A DNA stretch of 64,000 nt from assembly GCA_963789075.1 (NCBI GenBank), contig CAWBJQ010000014.1:62001-126000 (forward strand), read 5' to 3'. Positions 8,614 through 17,006 of the stretch are shown here, one piece after another. The notes beneath the pieces are model-generated. The model saw nothing but the letters and a program-made list of their open reading frames with translations. It did no database searches and was not told the origin of the DNA. This stretch comes from DATATJ01 sp963789075 (GTDB taxonomy: Bacteria; Acidobacteriota; Vicinamibacteria; Vicinamibacterales; CAVVIG01). Both the position numbers and the translations under genes were made by a program. Within the stretch, counting starts at the first letter, position 1. Each line of letters starts with the position of its first letter.

Positions 8614-10141
8614 ACTCCGCACGAAGGTGCGCGTCCACAGCCCGTCCGATTCTGGCGACGATTTCCGGCAGGGCCTCGATGTCCGCTCGCGTCGTATGGA
8701 AGTTCACGATGCAGGCACGCAGCAAGTATCGACCGCGCACGATGGCGTTCGAGACAAAAGCCTCGCCGCCCCGCTGCAGACGATCGAGCAGCTCGCGGTT
8801 GAGCGTATCGAGATGACGCTCGACCGATGCGTCGCCGATCCGGCTTCGAAGATTGGGTGGCACGAAGCGGAACGTCGTGATGCTCAACGCCTGTGTGACG
8901 AGCTCGAGCTCCGGATGCCGGCCGACCGCGTCCGCCATTGCCTGCGACAAGCGGATGTCGTCGGCAATCATCCTGCGATAGCCGTTTGCTCCAGCCTGTT
9001 GAAACGCCAGCCACACTTTCAGCGCACGAAAGCCGCGCGAATTCTGCGGGCCGTAGTCGAGATAGTTGGTCGCGTTCTCCGTGAAGTGGTAGTAGGGCGG
9101 GTGATACGCGAAAGCGGCACGCAGCGCCTCCGGATGCCGCACGAGCGCGCAACCCGCCTCGAGCGGAGCATAGAGCCACTTGTGAGGGTCGACCGCGACG
9201 GAGTCCGCCAGGCTCAGCGCGCGTAGATCGTCTGACGCCTCGGGGAGCGCGGCCGCAAGCCCGCCGTACGCCCCGTCCACGTGGAACCACGCGCCGCAGT
9301 CGCGGCAGAGCGCGCTGATGTCCCGCAGCGGATCGACGGCGCCCGTGCTGACCGATCCGGCGGTCCCCACGACCATGCACGGGATGTCCCCCGCGGCGAC
9401 ATCCGCGTCGACCTGCCTGCGCAAGGCGCCGATATCCATGCGCAGGTGAGCGTCCGTCGGAATCCACCGGATTGACTCTGTCCCGAAGCCGGCGATGTCC
9501 GCGGCCTTCTGAATCCAGGTGTGGGTTTCGACCGAGCCGTACACGCGGAGCGGGCGTCCTGGCGTTGCCATGCCGCGAGCGCGCACATCCCAGCCGGCCT
9601 TCGCCGCTCGCGCGGCGATGAAGCCGACCAAATTGGCCATGTTGCCGCCGCTGACGAAGAGACCGCCGCAGCCGGCGGGGTAGCCGATGAACTCGGCGAT
9701 CCAGCGCACGGTCTGTGCCTCGATTTCGGTAGCGGCCGGCGACAGCGTCCATGCGCCGACATTCGGGTTCACTGCTGCCGCGAGCAACTCCCCGAGTACA
9801 CCAATCGGTGCCGGCGGCGCGGTGACATACCCGAAGAAACGTGGATGCGCGTTGAACAGCGAGTGATCGAACAGCCGTTGCGTCGTGCGCTCCAAGAGCG
9901 GCGCCGGATCCACTCCCAGCTCGGGGAGCGGACCAGTGAGGCCAAGCGCCTCGCGCACGGCAGATGGCGACTCGTCGTGCGTCACGGGGCCGTGCGGCAG
10001 CGACTCGAGGAGGCCGGCCAGCTGATCGACCAACCGGTGTCCGATGGTGCGGAACGTCGCGGCGTCCATCGCGAGCGCCGATCGCCGTGCGGCAGCGCCG
10101 TCAATGTCGGTTGCCATGTGTGAGGGTTCTGGTGTCGTCAT
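8612..10141 (-). CDS. PLP-dependent amino-acid decarboxylase (aromatic-L-amino-acid decarboxylase group)
   Basis: A 509-residue group II decarboxylase-like enzyme. Landmarks are the early substrate motif AHPRFFGYVTAP, GGLFVSGGNMANLVGF, the cofactor-stacking region HVDGAYGGLAAALPE, and the PLP lysine in SVAVDPHKWLYAPLEAGCALVR. It probably removes CO2 from an aromatic or other amino acid; specificity is unknown. The start at 10141 gives an ATGA overlap with the upstream deacetylase gene, so the two are translationally coupled. It is the last gene of a five-gene minus-strand operon starting at 13066. Confidence 0.88.
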   Translation of the reverse strand: MTTPEPSHMATDIDGAAARRSALAMDAATFRTIGHRLVDQLAGLLESLPHGPVTHDESPSAVREALGLTGPLPELGVDPAPLLERTTQRLFDHSLFNAHPRFFGYVTAPPAPIGVLGELLAAAVNPNVGAWTLSPAATEIEAQTVRWIAEFIGYPAGCGGLFVSGGNMANLVGFIAARAAKAGWDVRARGMATPGRPLRVYGSVETHTWIQKAADIAGFGTESIRWIPTDAHLRMDIGALRRQVDADVAAGDIPCMVVGTAGSVSTGAVDPLRDISALCRDCGAWFHVDGAYGGLAAALPEASDDLRALSLADSVAVDPHKWLYAPLEAGCALVRHPEALRAAFAYHPPYYHFTENATNYLDYGPQNSRGFRALKVWLAFQQAGANGYRRMIADDIRLSQAMADAVGRHPELELVTQALSITTFRFVPPNLRSRIGDASVERHLDTLNRELLDRLQRGGEAFVSNAIVRGRYLLRACIVNFHTTRADIEALPEIVARIGRAVDAHLRAE

Positions 10142-10968
10142 CGGACGATTCCTTCGAAGAGGTCCGTCTCGCGTGCCCGCCCTCCGTTCACCGCGCTGAA
10201 CGCACGATAGAACGACTGCCGGCCCCACAAGGCCTCGTGGTGCTCCGGTGGCAGTTGCGTGAGGCGGTCGTAGGCGGCAATTTGCGACGCGTGGCATGAG
10301 ATCGCCTGCCGCACCGTGCGCCAGACGCTGCGAGTGTCGATCTCTGTCGTGATCGCCCAGTCGGGCCATGGCGTCGCCCGGCGTTCGACGCCATCGACGG
10401 TCGAGGACAACGTGCGGATCGCGCTTTCATAAGCGGTCCACGTCGATGCCGGCCAGGCGAGATAGTACAGCTTCGACACCGTATGCGATCGCGCCGCGTC
10501 CTCGCCGTGGTCGCAGCCGGACCGCGCATCCGCCGCCGCGACAATCGCCGCGGTGGTGAACTGGGAGATCGCGATGTGATCCGGGTGTCCGTACGCGCCA
10601 TCCGGTCCGAAGGTGACGACGACATCGGGTCGGACACGCCGGATGTGCGCGGCAACGCTGGCAATCGCCTCTCGTGGATCCGCACGATCGAGTTGCTGAT
10701 CGTGATAATCGAGCAGCGACACATCACGCACCCCAAGCATCGCGGCGGCAGCGCGCAACTCCGTCTCCCTGATCTCACCCAGAGCGGACGGCCCCGGGTG
10801 CTGCGGTTCACCAGGTCGATGGCCGCGGTATCCTCCGCCATCGCCTCGCGTGGCGGTCAGCAGAGAGACCTCGACGCCCTCGGACGCGTATTTCGCCAGC
10901 GTGCCTCCGACACCCAACGACTCGTCGTCCGGGTGAGCGAGCACGGCCATCAGTCGTAAAGTGCGCAT
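10138..10968 (-). CDS. PIG-L/LmbE-family zinc deacetylase
   Basis: A 276-residue protein with the LmbE signature: MAVLAHPDDESLGVGGTLAKYA (zinc-binding AHPDDE) and GPDGAYGHPDHIAIS (third zinc ligand and catalytic site). The family removes N-acetyl groups from N-acetylglucosamine conjugates such as bacillithiol or mycothiol precursors. With DinB-type proteins in the same operon, a role in low-molecular-weight thiol metabolism is conceivable but unproven. A start nine codons upstream (10995) is also possible; MRTLRLM at 10968 matches family length. Confidence 0.88.
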   Translation of the reverse strand: MRTLRLMAVLAHPDDESLGVGGTLAKYASEGVEVSLLTATRGDGGGYRGHRPGEPQHPGPSALGEIRETELRAAAAMLGVRDVSLLDYHDQQLDRADPREAIASVAAHIRRVRPDVVVTFGPDGAYGHPDHIAISQFTTAAIVAAADARSGCDHGEDAARSHTVSKLYYLAWPASTWTAYESAIRTLSSTVDGVERRATPWPDWAITTEIDTRSVWRTVRQAISCHASQIAAYDRLTQLPPEHHEALWGRQSFYRAFSAVNGGRARETDLFEGIVR

Positions 10969-11008
10969 GGGGGACGATTCAACGTGACGCGACAAGTCAC
11001 CCGATGTG

Positions 11009-11840
11009 TTATCTGGTGATGACGGTTTCCAGATACTCGCCCGGGACGACGAGGCCGGCGTCGCCGCCCACGTTCAGACGCCGCAGCAGCGCGAGCAGGT
11101 CCGACTCGAGCGCCGTCTGCTGGCCGGGATCGAGTGCCGCGAACGCCTTGTGCACCGGGCCGTAGAAGCGTCGGAACACGTCAACCCAGTGCTCCGCAGA
11201 ACGATACCGGAACGCAAAATATCGAGTGGTGTGCTCGATCGTCTTGGCGCCGGCGAACAGTTCCCGGATGTGCGCGTCGGTCCCCCACAGGAGCGGAGAT
11301 CGCACGCCCGGCACTGGCGGTACGTGCCGGGCAACGACGGCGAACAGTTGCCCCAGAAAACCCTGCGGCGTCCACGAGGCCAGACCGATCCGGCCTCCGG
11401 GGCGGCACACTCGCATCAGTTCGCGGGCAGCCTGCGCCTGCTCGGGAGCGAACATGACGCCGAACGTCGAGAGCACGACGTCGAAGCGTGCGTCTTCGTA
11501 CGGCAGCGCCTCCGCATCCGCCACTTCGAACGTGACGTCGAGACCTTCCGCCTCGGCTCGGCGCTCGCCCGCGCTCGAGGAGCGCCGGCACGTAGTCGGT
11601 GGAAGTGACGATCGCGAAGCGCCGCGCCGCCGCCAGTGTCGCGTTGCCGTTGCCTGCGGCAACATCGAGCACGCGCTCGCCCGAGCGAAGATCGATGGCT
11701 TCGCACAGCTCCTCGCCGACGATCTGCAGGGTCGTGCCGATCACGGCAAAGTCGCCGGACGCCCACATGGCCTGCTGTCTGGCCTTGATCGAAGGCACCG
11801 CGATCTTCACCGCGGAATCATCTGAGACAAGATTCGTCAT
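11009..11840 (-). CDS. SAM-dependent methyltransferase, one frameshift
   Basis: A class I methyltransferase of about 276 residues split by a single-base shift near 11568-11570 (an extra C on the plus strand; removing it joins PALLER to RRAEAEG). The N-terminal frame has ERVLDVAAGNGNATLAAA (SAM motif I). The second frame has VADAEALPYEDARFDVVLSTFGVMF and RVCRPGGRIGLASW. The C-terminal half (FYGPVHKAFAALD...) resembles UbiE-like methyltransferases. It overlaps the DinB gene by ATGA, so it belongs to the same operon. Confidence 0.8.
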
Positions 11841-12364
11841 CGCGCGTCTCGCTTCGTTGTGGGCGTCAGCGCCTCACGCATTCTGGCGAGGTGGTGATAG
11901 CTGTGTCTGACCGCGTGATCCTCGAGAATGAACTGACACGTGAGCGGGGCATCGGCGTTGAGCGAGACGGCCGCGGCCCGCGCAAGCTCCTCGTCGCTGA
12001 GCGCGCGGATCGCGGCGGCTGCCACGGCGCTGTTGCGGCGGAGCAGATCCAGCGCAGCCTCCTTCGTCACGGCCTCGTTCTCCAGCGCGTGCCGTGCATT
12101 CAGTTCGTGAACCGCGTTCCACGTGAGGCCCTCAATCGGCTTGCCGGCAGCCAGCGCCTGCGCCAGCTGGATCTCCAGCGGGTACATCGTCGCGACGTGA
12201 TGCACGACGACGCCGATCGTGCGGCCGTCACCCGGGATGCGCGCCTGCCACTCGGCATTCGAGAGCGTGCTCGCGAAGCTCGCCAACGCGATGGCTCCCT
12301 GTTCAAGACGGTCGGCCAGGGCCTGGGCCGTGGTCGAATTGGAACGTTCTGCAGCAGCCTTCAT
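11837..12364 (-). CDS. DinB-family protein
   Basis: A 175-residue DinB-like four-helix protein with paired histidines in GVVVHHVATMYPLE and HAVRHSYHHLARMREAL. The start at 12364 (MKAAAERSN) is preceded by AAGG at a suitable distance; METMKAAAE at 12373 is an alternative. It overlaps genes on both sides by ATGA, which indicates coupled translation with the unknown gene before it and the methyltransferase after it. Confidence 0.82.
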   Translation of the reverse strand: MKAAAERSNSTTAQALADRLEQGAIALASFASTLSNAEWQARIPGDGRTIGVVVHHVATMYPLEIQLAQALAAGKPIEGLTWNAVHELNARHALENEAVTKEAALDLLRRNSAVAAAAIRALSDEELARAAAVSLNADAPLTCQFILEDHAVRHSYHHLARMREALTPTTKRDAR

Positions 12365-13066
12365 GGTTTCCATCCTTGTGTGAGAGGTTGATCGAAGTGC
12401 GCGACGGCGAGCGTCAATAGACCGCGCTGCGGGATCAGGAGATCGCCCAGGGAGGCCTGGTCGACCAGCGGCCCCACAGGGCCGAGGCTGACGCCGGCGA
12501 TGACCGCGTCGGTCGACGCGACGAGCCACAGCTGCCGGGGATTGGCGATGAATCGCTGGCCGTTCGGAGAACGTCCAGAGAAATTCAGCGCGCCCGTGCC
12601 CAGCATCGTCTTCGCGGTCTTCGCCATCAGGCGCAGGACGGCGGGCATCTGCCAGGCGCGTGCGGGAAGTGCGTTGCCGACGATGTTCAGCAGCCGCGTC
12701 GCGAGCGACGTGCCGAGCACGACGTGCCATTCGATGTCGCCGACGCCGACCCGGAACCGATTGTCATCGATCCACGTGATGTCGATCGATGCCACGACGT
12801 TGCGGTCGACCTCGCCGCCGAAGTACCGCGCGCACGACAGCTCCGGCGCCACCGACGCGTAGAACGTCCAGTGGCCCGACGGCGTCCGGTGCCACACCGA
12901 GCATGTAGCCGGGTCCGATCGAAGAGGCCGGGAATCGCCGGAGTGCGAGGATGTGGCCGGACCGAAACGTCACGCCCATCACCGCATATCCAGAGAAGTG
13001 CTCGCCTGGCGCCGTGCTGATGGTGGCGTCGCGTTCGAACGATTCGATGACGGCTTTCGCGCTCAT
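12361..13066 (-). CDS. Protein of unknown function, one frameshift
   Basis: A reconstructed protein of about 234 residues, first gene of the minus-strand operon. The N-terminal part starts at 13066 (MSAKAVIESFERD) and runs to GPGYMLGV. The rest (WHRTPSGHWTFYASVAPELS...) is in another frame, and one missing base near 12896-12900 explains the break. I do not recognise the family. Beta-rich stretches (RFRVGVGDIEWHVVLG) and a closing LLTLAVAHFDQPL suggest a lipocalin-like or enzyme-like fold, without good support. Confidence 0.55.
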
Positions 13067-13129
13067 GTCCGTTGAGAGCGATTCTGCCCGGCCGGCGGTC
13101 TGCTGACCACGCTCACGCGGCGGAAGTTC

Positions 13130-13157
13130 TTGCCCGATCGTCCGGCGAGGGTAGAAT
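13130..13157 (+). promoter_or_regulatory. Candidate sigma-70 promoter of the AraC-type gene
   Basis: TTGCCC (13130-13135) and TAGAAT (13152-13157) are separated by 16 bp in the divergent intergenic region. Transcription would start near 13164, about 40 bp before the AraC-type start codon. Confidence 0.4.
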
Positions 13158-13202
13158 GCTTTGCACAGACGCCGCCAAACTTTGCCTGGCGTCCGGAGGT
13201 CG

Positions 13203-14198
13203 ATGGACGCGTTCTCGGAAGTGCTGAGCGGCGTTCGACTGAAGGGCGCGATGTTCTTCAGTGCGGAGTTCTCGGCGCCGTGGCGACTCTCGTCGCCGAA
13301 CTCGCGCGCGCTGGCGTCGACCCTGGCGCCGGGTGCGGCCCACATGATCATCTACCATCTGGTCGTCGACGGCACGGCGCGGGTACGCCTCGACCGTGGA
13401 TCCGATGTGGAGCTGTCGCCGGGCGACATCGTCGTCTTTCCGCACGGGGATTCTCACCAACTGAGCGGCGGCGCTGGAACGGTCGCGGTCGAGAGCGCCA
13501 AGGTGTTCCAGAAGATCGCGACGCGGGATCTCTCAGCGATGAAAGCGGGCGGCGGCGGGGCGACGACGAGGTTCGTGTGCGGGTACCTGACCTGCGATCC
13601 GCTGCTCTGCGGCCCTATCCTCGAGAGTCTGCCGCCGATGCTGAAGGTGAATGTCCGGACCGATCGCGCCGGCCACTGGCTTGAAGGTTCGATCCTGCAC
13701 CTGGTGGAAGAGGCGGCCTCGGAACGCGCGGGTGGCGAAGCAATGCTCGCGAAGCTGTCGGAAGCGCTCTTCGTCGACACGCTGCGCCGGTACGTCACGG
13801 GCCTTCCCGATCAGACGACCGGATGGCTTGCTGGCGCACGCGATCCGGTGGTGGGCAAGAGCCTGGCGCTGCTTCACCGTCGTCCGAGTCATCCGTGGAC
13901 GATCGCCGAGCTTGCGGGGGAAGTCGGCCTGTCCCGGTCGGCGCTGGTAGAGCGTTTCACGCGCTATCTGTCGGAACCGCCGATGGCGTATGTCACAGGC
14001 TGGCGAATGCGGCTGGCCGCGCAGGCGCTGACGTCGACATCGAAGGGCGTGGCGACGATCGCCGCCGACGTCGGCTACGAGTCCGAAGCGGCGTTCAATC
14101 GCGCGTTCAAGCGCGTCTTCGGTGCGCCACCCGCGCAATATCGCCGAAAGAGCAGGAACGCTCCGACCCTACCAGTCTCGCCCGTGTCTTCGCTGTAG
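13203..14198 (+). CDS. AraC-family regulator with N-terminal cupin domain
   Basis: A 331-residue regulator. An N-terminal cupin-type ligand-binding domain (HLVVDGTARVRLD, LSPGDIVVFPHGDSHQL) is followed by a C-terminal double HTH of the AraC/XylS type (WTIAELAGEVGLSRSALVERFTRYL and GVATIAADVGYESEAAFNRAFKRVFGAPPAQYRR). It starts after GGAGG at 13203. It is divergent from the five-gene decarboxylase/deacetylase operon and is the obvious candidate to control it. Confidence 0.88.
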   Translation: MDAFSEVLSGVRLKGAMFFSAEFSAPWRLSSPNSRALASTLAPGAAHMIIYHLVVDGTARVRLDRGSDVELSPGDIVVFPHGDSHQLSGGAGTVAVESAKVFQKIATRDLSAMKAGGGGATTRFVCGYLTCDPLLCGPILESLPPMLKVNVRTDRAGHWLEGSILHLVEEAASERAGGEAMLAKLSEALFVDTLRRYVTGLPDQTTGWLAGARDPVVGKSLALLHRRPSHPWTIAELAGEVGLSRSALVERFTRYLSEPPMAYVTGWRMRLAAQALTSTSKGVATIAADVGYESEAAFNRAFKRVFGAPPAQYRRKSRNAPTLPVSPVSSL

Positions 14199-14247
14199 CC
14201 CATCTTCCGCGCTGTAGCCTCGCTGAACATCGGCCGGCGGCTCAGGT

Positions 14248-14832
14248 TCATTTGACTGGCCGTGAGCCAGTGATCAGGATGTCAACGAGCCGCTTGGCGC
14301 TGTGTTGCCAATCAGGTGTCGTCGCGACGTTCGCGACGCCGATGAGCGCTCGAAGGAGATCGATGGCGTCGAGATCCTTCCGGATGTCGCCGCTCTTGAT
14401 CGCGCGTTTCACCAGCGCACGGATCGCGCCCCACATCTGATCGTGCGACGCTTCGAACACCTTGGCGGGTCCGCCGGCGATCGTATTCAGCGCTGGGGCG
14501 ATGATCCGCTTGGTCGCGATCAAGTCCACGAACAACAGCATCCAGGCTCGCAAGGCCTCGATGGGTGGCAAGGTCTCAGCGAAATGTCGCTCTGCTGCTG
14601 CGAGCTTTTCCACTTCAGTTCGATACACCGCCTCCAAAAGTTCATCGCGCGTCGGGAAGTGGCGATACAGCGTTCCTGGTCCGACACCGGCCTGTTTTGC
14701 GATCTCGTCCAGGCTGGTATTGACGCCGGAGCGGCTAAAGGCCTCCTTCGCCAATTCGAGAATGCGCTCGCGGTTCTTCTGCGCGTCGCTGCGCGGCTTT
14801 CGGCCCGCGGTTTGGGCACGTTTCTTGGTCAT
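14248..14832 (-). CDS. TetR/AcrR-family repressor
   Basis: A 194-residue TetR protein with the N-terminal HTH (RILELAKEAFSRSGVNTSLDEIAKQAGVGPGTLYRHFPTRDELL, with the GTLYRHFP signature) and a variable ligand-binding C-terminus. It is divergent from the SDR/aldo-keto reductase pair, and a palindromic operator lies between them, so it probably represses both its own gene and that pair. The inducer is unknown. Confidence 0.9.
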   Translation of the reverse strand: MTKKRAQTAGRKPRSDAQKNRERILELAKEAFSRSGVNTSLDEIAKQAGVGPGTLYRHFPTRDELLEAVYRTEVEKLAAAERHFAETLPPIEALRAWMLLFVDLIATKRIIAPALNTIAGGPAKVFEASHDQMWGAIRALVKRAIKSGDIRKDLDAIDLLRALIGVANVATTPDWQHSAKRLVDILITGSRPVK

Positions 14833-14862
14833 GTAGTGACGGGCTTGCAATCCGGAGGAAGT

Positions 14863-14896
14863 CTCCGTTAATCTACGAATGCGGAGAGCGTCTCCG
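14863..14896. promoter_or_regulatory. Operator for the TetR-type repressor
   Basis: A perfect dyad CGGAGA-GCG-TCTCCG (14882-14896) is preceded by another CTCCG half site (14863-14867) that can pair with CGGAG at 14882-14886. The site is central in the 150-bp divergent region. A TATATA stretch follows at about 14908-14914. Confidence 0.6.
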
Positions 14897-14982
14897 TTTA
14901 GTTCAGTATATATCGTACCGGCCGGTCAGGTTCGGCGCACACCGACCGACGTCGAACGGGCCGGCGCATGGAGAAAGAGCTT

Positions 14983-15876
14983 ATGCGCGTTTTTGTCACC
15001 GGAGCGACCGGCTTCATCGGTTCCGCCATCATTCGGGAACTCGTCAGCGCGGGTCATCGGGTGCTGGGACTCGCTCGCTCGGATGCGGGTGCCGCGTCGC
15101 TTGCCGCCGCCGGAGCGGATGTCCATCGTGGCTCGCTGGAAGATCTCGAGAGCCTGCGGAGTGGAGCCGCCGCCGCGGACGGCGTGATCCATACGGGTTT
15201 CATTCACGACTTCTCGAAGTTCGCAGAAAACTGCGAGGTCGACAAGCGCGCCATCGAAGCGATGGGCGCGGTGCTCGAAGGCTCCGGGCGACCGCTACTG
15301 GTCACCTCGGGCGCCGCGACCGTCGCGCAGGGCCGGATGGCGACCGAGGACGACGCGGCTCCCATTCCCTCGCCCTCGTATCCCCGCGCTTCGGAAGAGA
15401 CGGCTGCGAGGCTGTTGGAGCGCGGTGTGCGCGCGTCGGTCGTGCGCCTGCCTCCATCGGTCCACGGCGACGGCGATCACGGGTTCGTGCCGTGGTTGAT
15501 CGCGATCGCGCGAGAGAAGGGCGTTTCAGCGTCTGTCGGCGACGGCCGTAACCGGTGGCCCGCCGTGCACCGGCTCGACGCGGCCCACCTCTACAGGCTT
15601 GCCCTCGAGAAGGGCGCCGGAGGCGCGCGGTATCACGCCATCGCCGATGAGGGTGTGCCGCTTGGCGACATCGCGCAGGTGATCGGGCGGCGCCTGAACG
15701 TGCCGGTCGTCGCCAAGGCGGCCGCCGAAGCCGCTACCCACTTTGGCTGGATTGGGCAGTTCGCGGCGATGGACTGCCCGGCCTCGAGTCAGCGCACGCG
15801 GGATCTCCTGGCGTGGCAGCCGACCCAGCCCGGACTGATTGCCGATCTCGACCGGGCGCGCTACTTCGAAGTGTGA
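14983..15876 (+). CDS. NAD(P)-dependent epimerase/dehydratase-type SDR
   Basis: A 297-residue extended SDR. The nucleotide site is VFVTGATGFIGSAIIREL, followed by GLARSDAGAASLAAAGADVHRGSLED, typical of NAD-dependent epimerase-like oxidoreductases of the YwnB/3-beta-HSD group. The catalytic region has LLVTSGAAT and YPRASEETAARLL. The ATG at 14983 has GGAGAAAG in front; an ATG at 14968 is the alternative. It is the first gene after the TetR operator and is followed by the aldo/keto reductase with 11 bp between them. The substrate is unknown. Confidence 0.85.
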   Translation: MRVFVTGATGFIGSAIIRELVSAGHRVLGLARSDAGAASLAAAGADVHRGSLEDLESLRSGAAAADGVIHTGFIHDFSKFAENCEVDKRAIEAMGAVLEGSGRPLLVTSGAATVAQGRMATEDDAAPIPSPSYPRASEETAARLLERGVRASVVRLPPSVHGDGDHGFVPWLIAIAREKGVSASVGDGRNRWPAVHRLDAAHLYRLALEKGAGGARYHAIADEGVPLGDIAQVIGRRLNVPVVAKAAAEAATHFGWIGQFAAMDCPASSQRTRDLLAWQPTQPGLIADLDRARYFEV

Positions 15877-15887
15877 GAGAAGTGAAC

Positions 15888-16793
15888 ATGACGAATCCGA
15901 CCAATCTCGGCGGAAGTTTTACGTTTGCCAACTCGTCGCTGACCGTGAACCGGATGGGCTATGGCGCCATGCAATTGGCGGGTCCGCAAGTGTGGGGGCC
16001 GCCGCGCGATACCGATCAAGCCGTCAGAGTCCTGCGAGAGGCGATTGACGCTGGCGTCAACCACATCGATACGAGCGACTTCTATGGCCCCCATGTGACC
16101 AATCGGATCATCAAGCAGGCCCTTCATCCGTACCCGGACGATCTTGTGATCGTCACCAAGGTCGGCTTCCGCCGCGAAGCCGACAAATCCTGGGTTCACG
16201 CCCTCTCGCGCCAGGAGCTAATCGATGCGGTTCACGACAACCTGCGAAATCTCGGCGTGGATGTGATCGATGTCGTCAACTTGCGGATGGGCGGGGCGGA
16301 GAAGCCTTCAGAAGGATCCATCGAAGCACCGCTGACCGTACTCGCCGAACTGAGACACCAGGGCCTGATCCGTCATCTGGGTGTGAGCAATGTCACTCCG
16401 CAGCAGCTGACGGAAGCGCAGAAAATCACGGAGATCGTTTGCGTCCAGAATCTGTACAACCTGGTGCAACGGGACGATGACCGTTTCATTGAAGACTTGC
16501 GGCGGCAGGGCATCGCCTATGTGCCATTCTTCCCGTTGGGCGGCTTTACTCCGCTGCAGTCCGCGGTCCTCGATGCCGCCGCGGCGTCCCTGAATGCAAC
16601 CTCGAATCAGGTCGCGCTGACGTGGCTCCTTCAGCGGGCGCCCAACATCATCCTGATTCCAGGCACATCGTCGGTCAACCACCTCCGCGAGAATCTCGCC
16701 GCTGCGACACTGAAACTTCCGGCCGAAACGCTCGTTGCACTCGAGGCGATCGCCGGCAAGGGAACACCGGCGCCGATCGGCGATCGCTCGTAG
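15888..16793 (+). CDS. Aldo/keto reductase
   Basis: A 301-residue aldo/keto reductase close to the YdbC/MAV type. It shows NHIDTSDFYGPHVTNRIIKQALHPYPDDLVIVTKVG (catalytic D, Y and K), RHLGVSNVTPQQL, QNLYNLVQRDDD and the NADPH-binding end LIPGTSSVNHLRENL. It forms an operon with the upstream SDR. A close paralogue with the same HPYPDDLVIVTK block lies at 19268-20161 on the other strand. Confidence 0.9.
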   Translation: MTNPTNLGGSFTFANSSLTVNRMGYGAMQLAGPQVWGPPRDTDQAVRVLREAIDAGVNHIDTSDFYGPHVTNRIIKQALHPYPDDLVIVTKVGFRREADKSWVHALSRQELIDAVHDNLRNLGVDVIDVVNLRMGGAEKPSEGSIEAPLTVLAELRHQGLIRHLGVSNVTPQQLTEAQKITEIVCVQNLYNLVQRDDDRFIEDLRRQGIAYVPFFPLGGFTPLQSAVLDAAAASLNATSNQVALTWLLQRAPNIILIPGTSSVNHLRENLAAATLKLPAETLVALEAIAGKGTPAPIGDRS

Positions 16794-16795
16794 GG

Positions 16796-16823
16796 CGTAC
16801 GTGTCGACACAGCAACACGTACG
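16796..16823. repeat. 9-bp inverted repeat downstream of the aldo/keto reductase
   Basis: CGTACGTGT (16796-16804) and ACACGTACG (16815-16823) are perfect inverted repeats with a 10-base loop, starting 2 bp after the stop codon. The A-run follows on the plus strand, so it is not a canonical terminator on either strand. The region from here to 17006 holds nothing else recognisable. Confidence 0.5.
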
Positions 16824-17006
16824 AAAAAGTCGGCAGCGACCGCATCTTTTCTCCACTGACTTTCCCTACCAGTATCGGCCGGGAGGCGAGGGGCTATCCT
16901 TTTTGAACAAAGCGGCGATCTCGCCTGACGAGAAGGAGCTATTTGCTCACGGCAACTGGGAGCGCCTGACCCGGTAGGGCTCGCGCTGTCCTGCCGCACC
17001 TTGGTG

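Noticed and set aside
16796..16823. Intrinsic terminator after the aldo/keto reductase
   Set aside because: The stem is perfect but no T-run follows on either strand.
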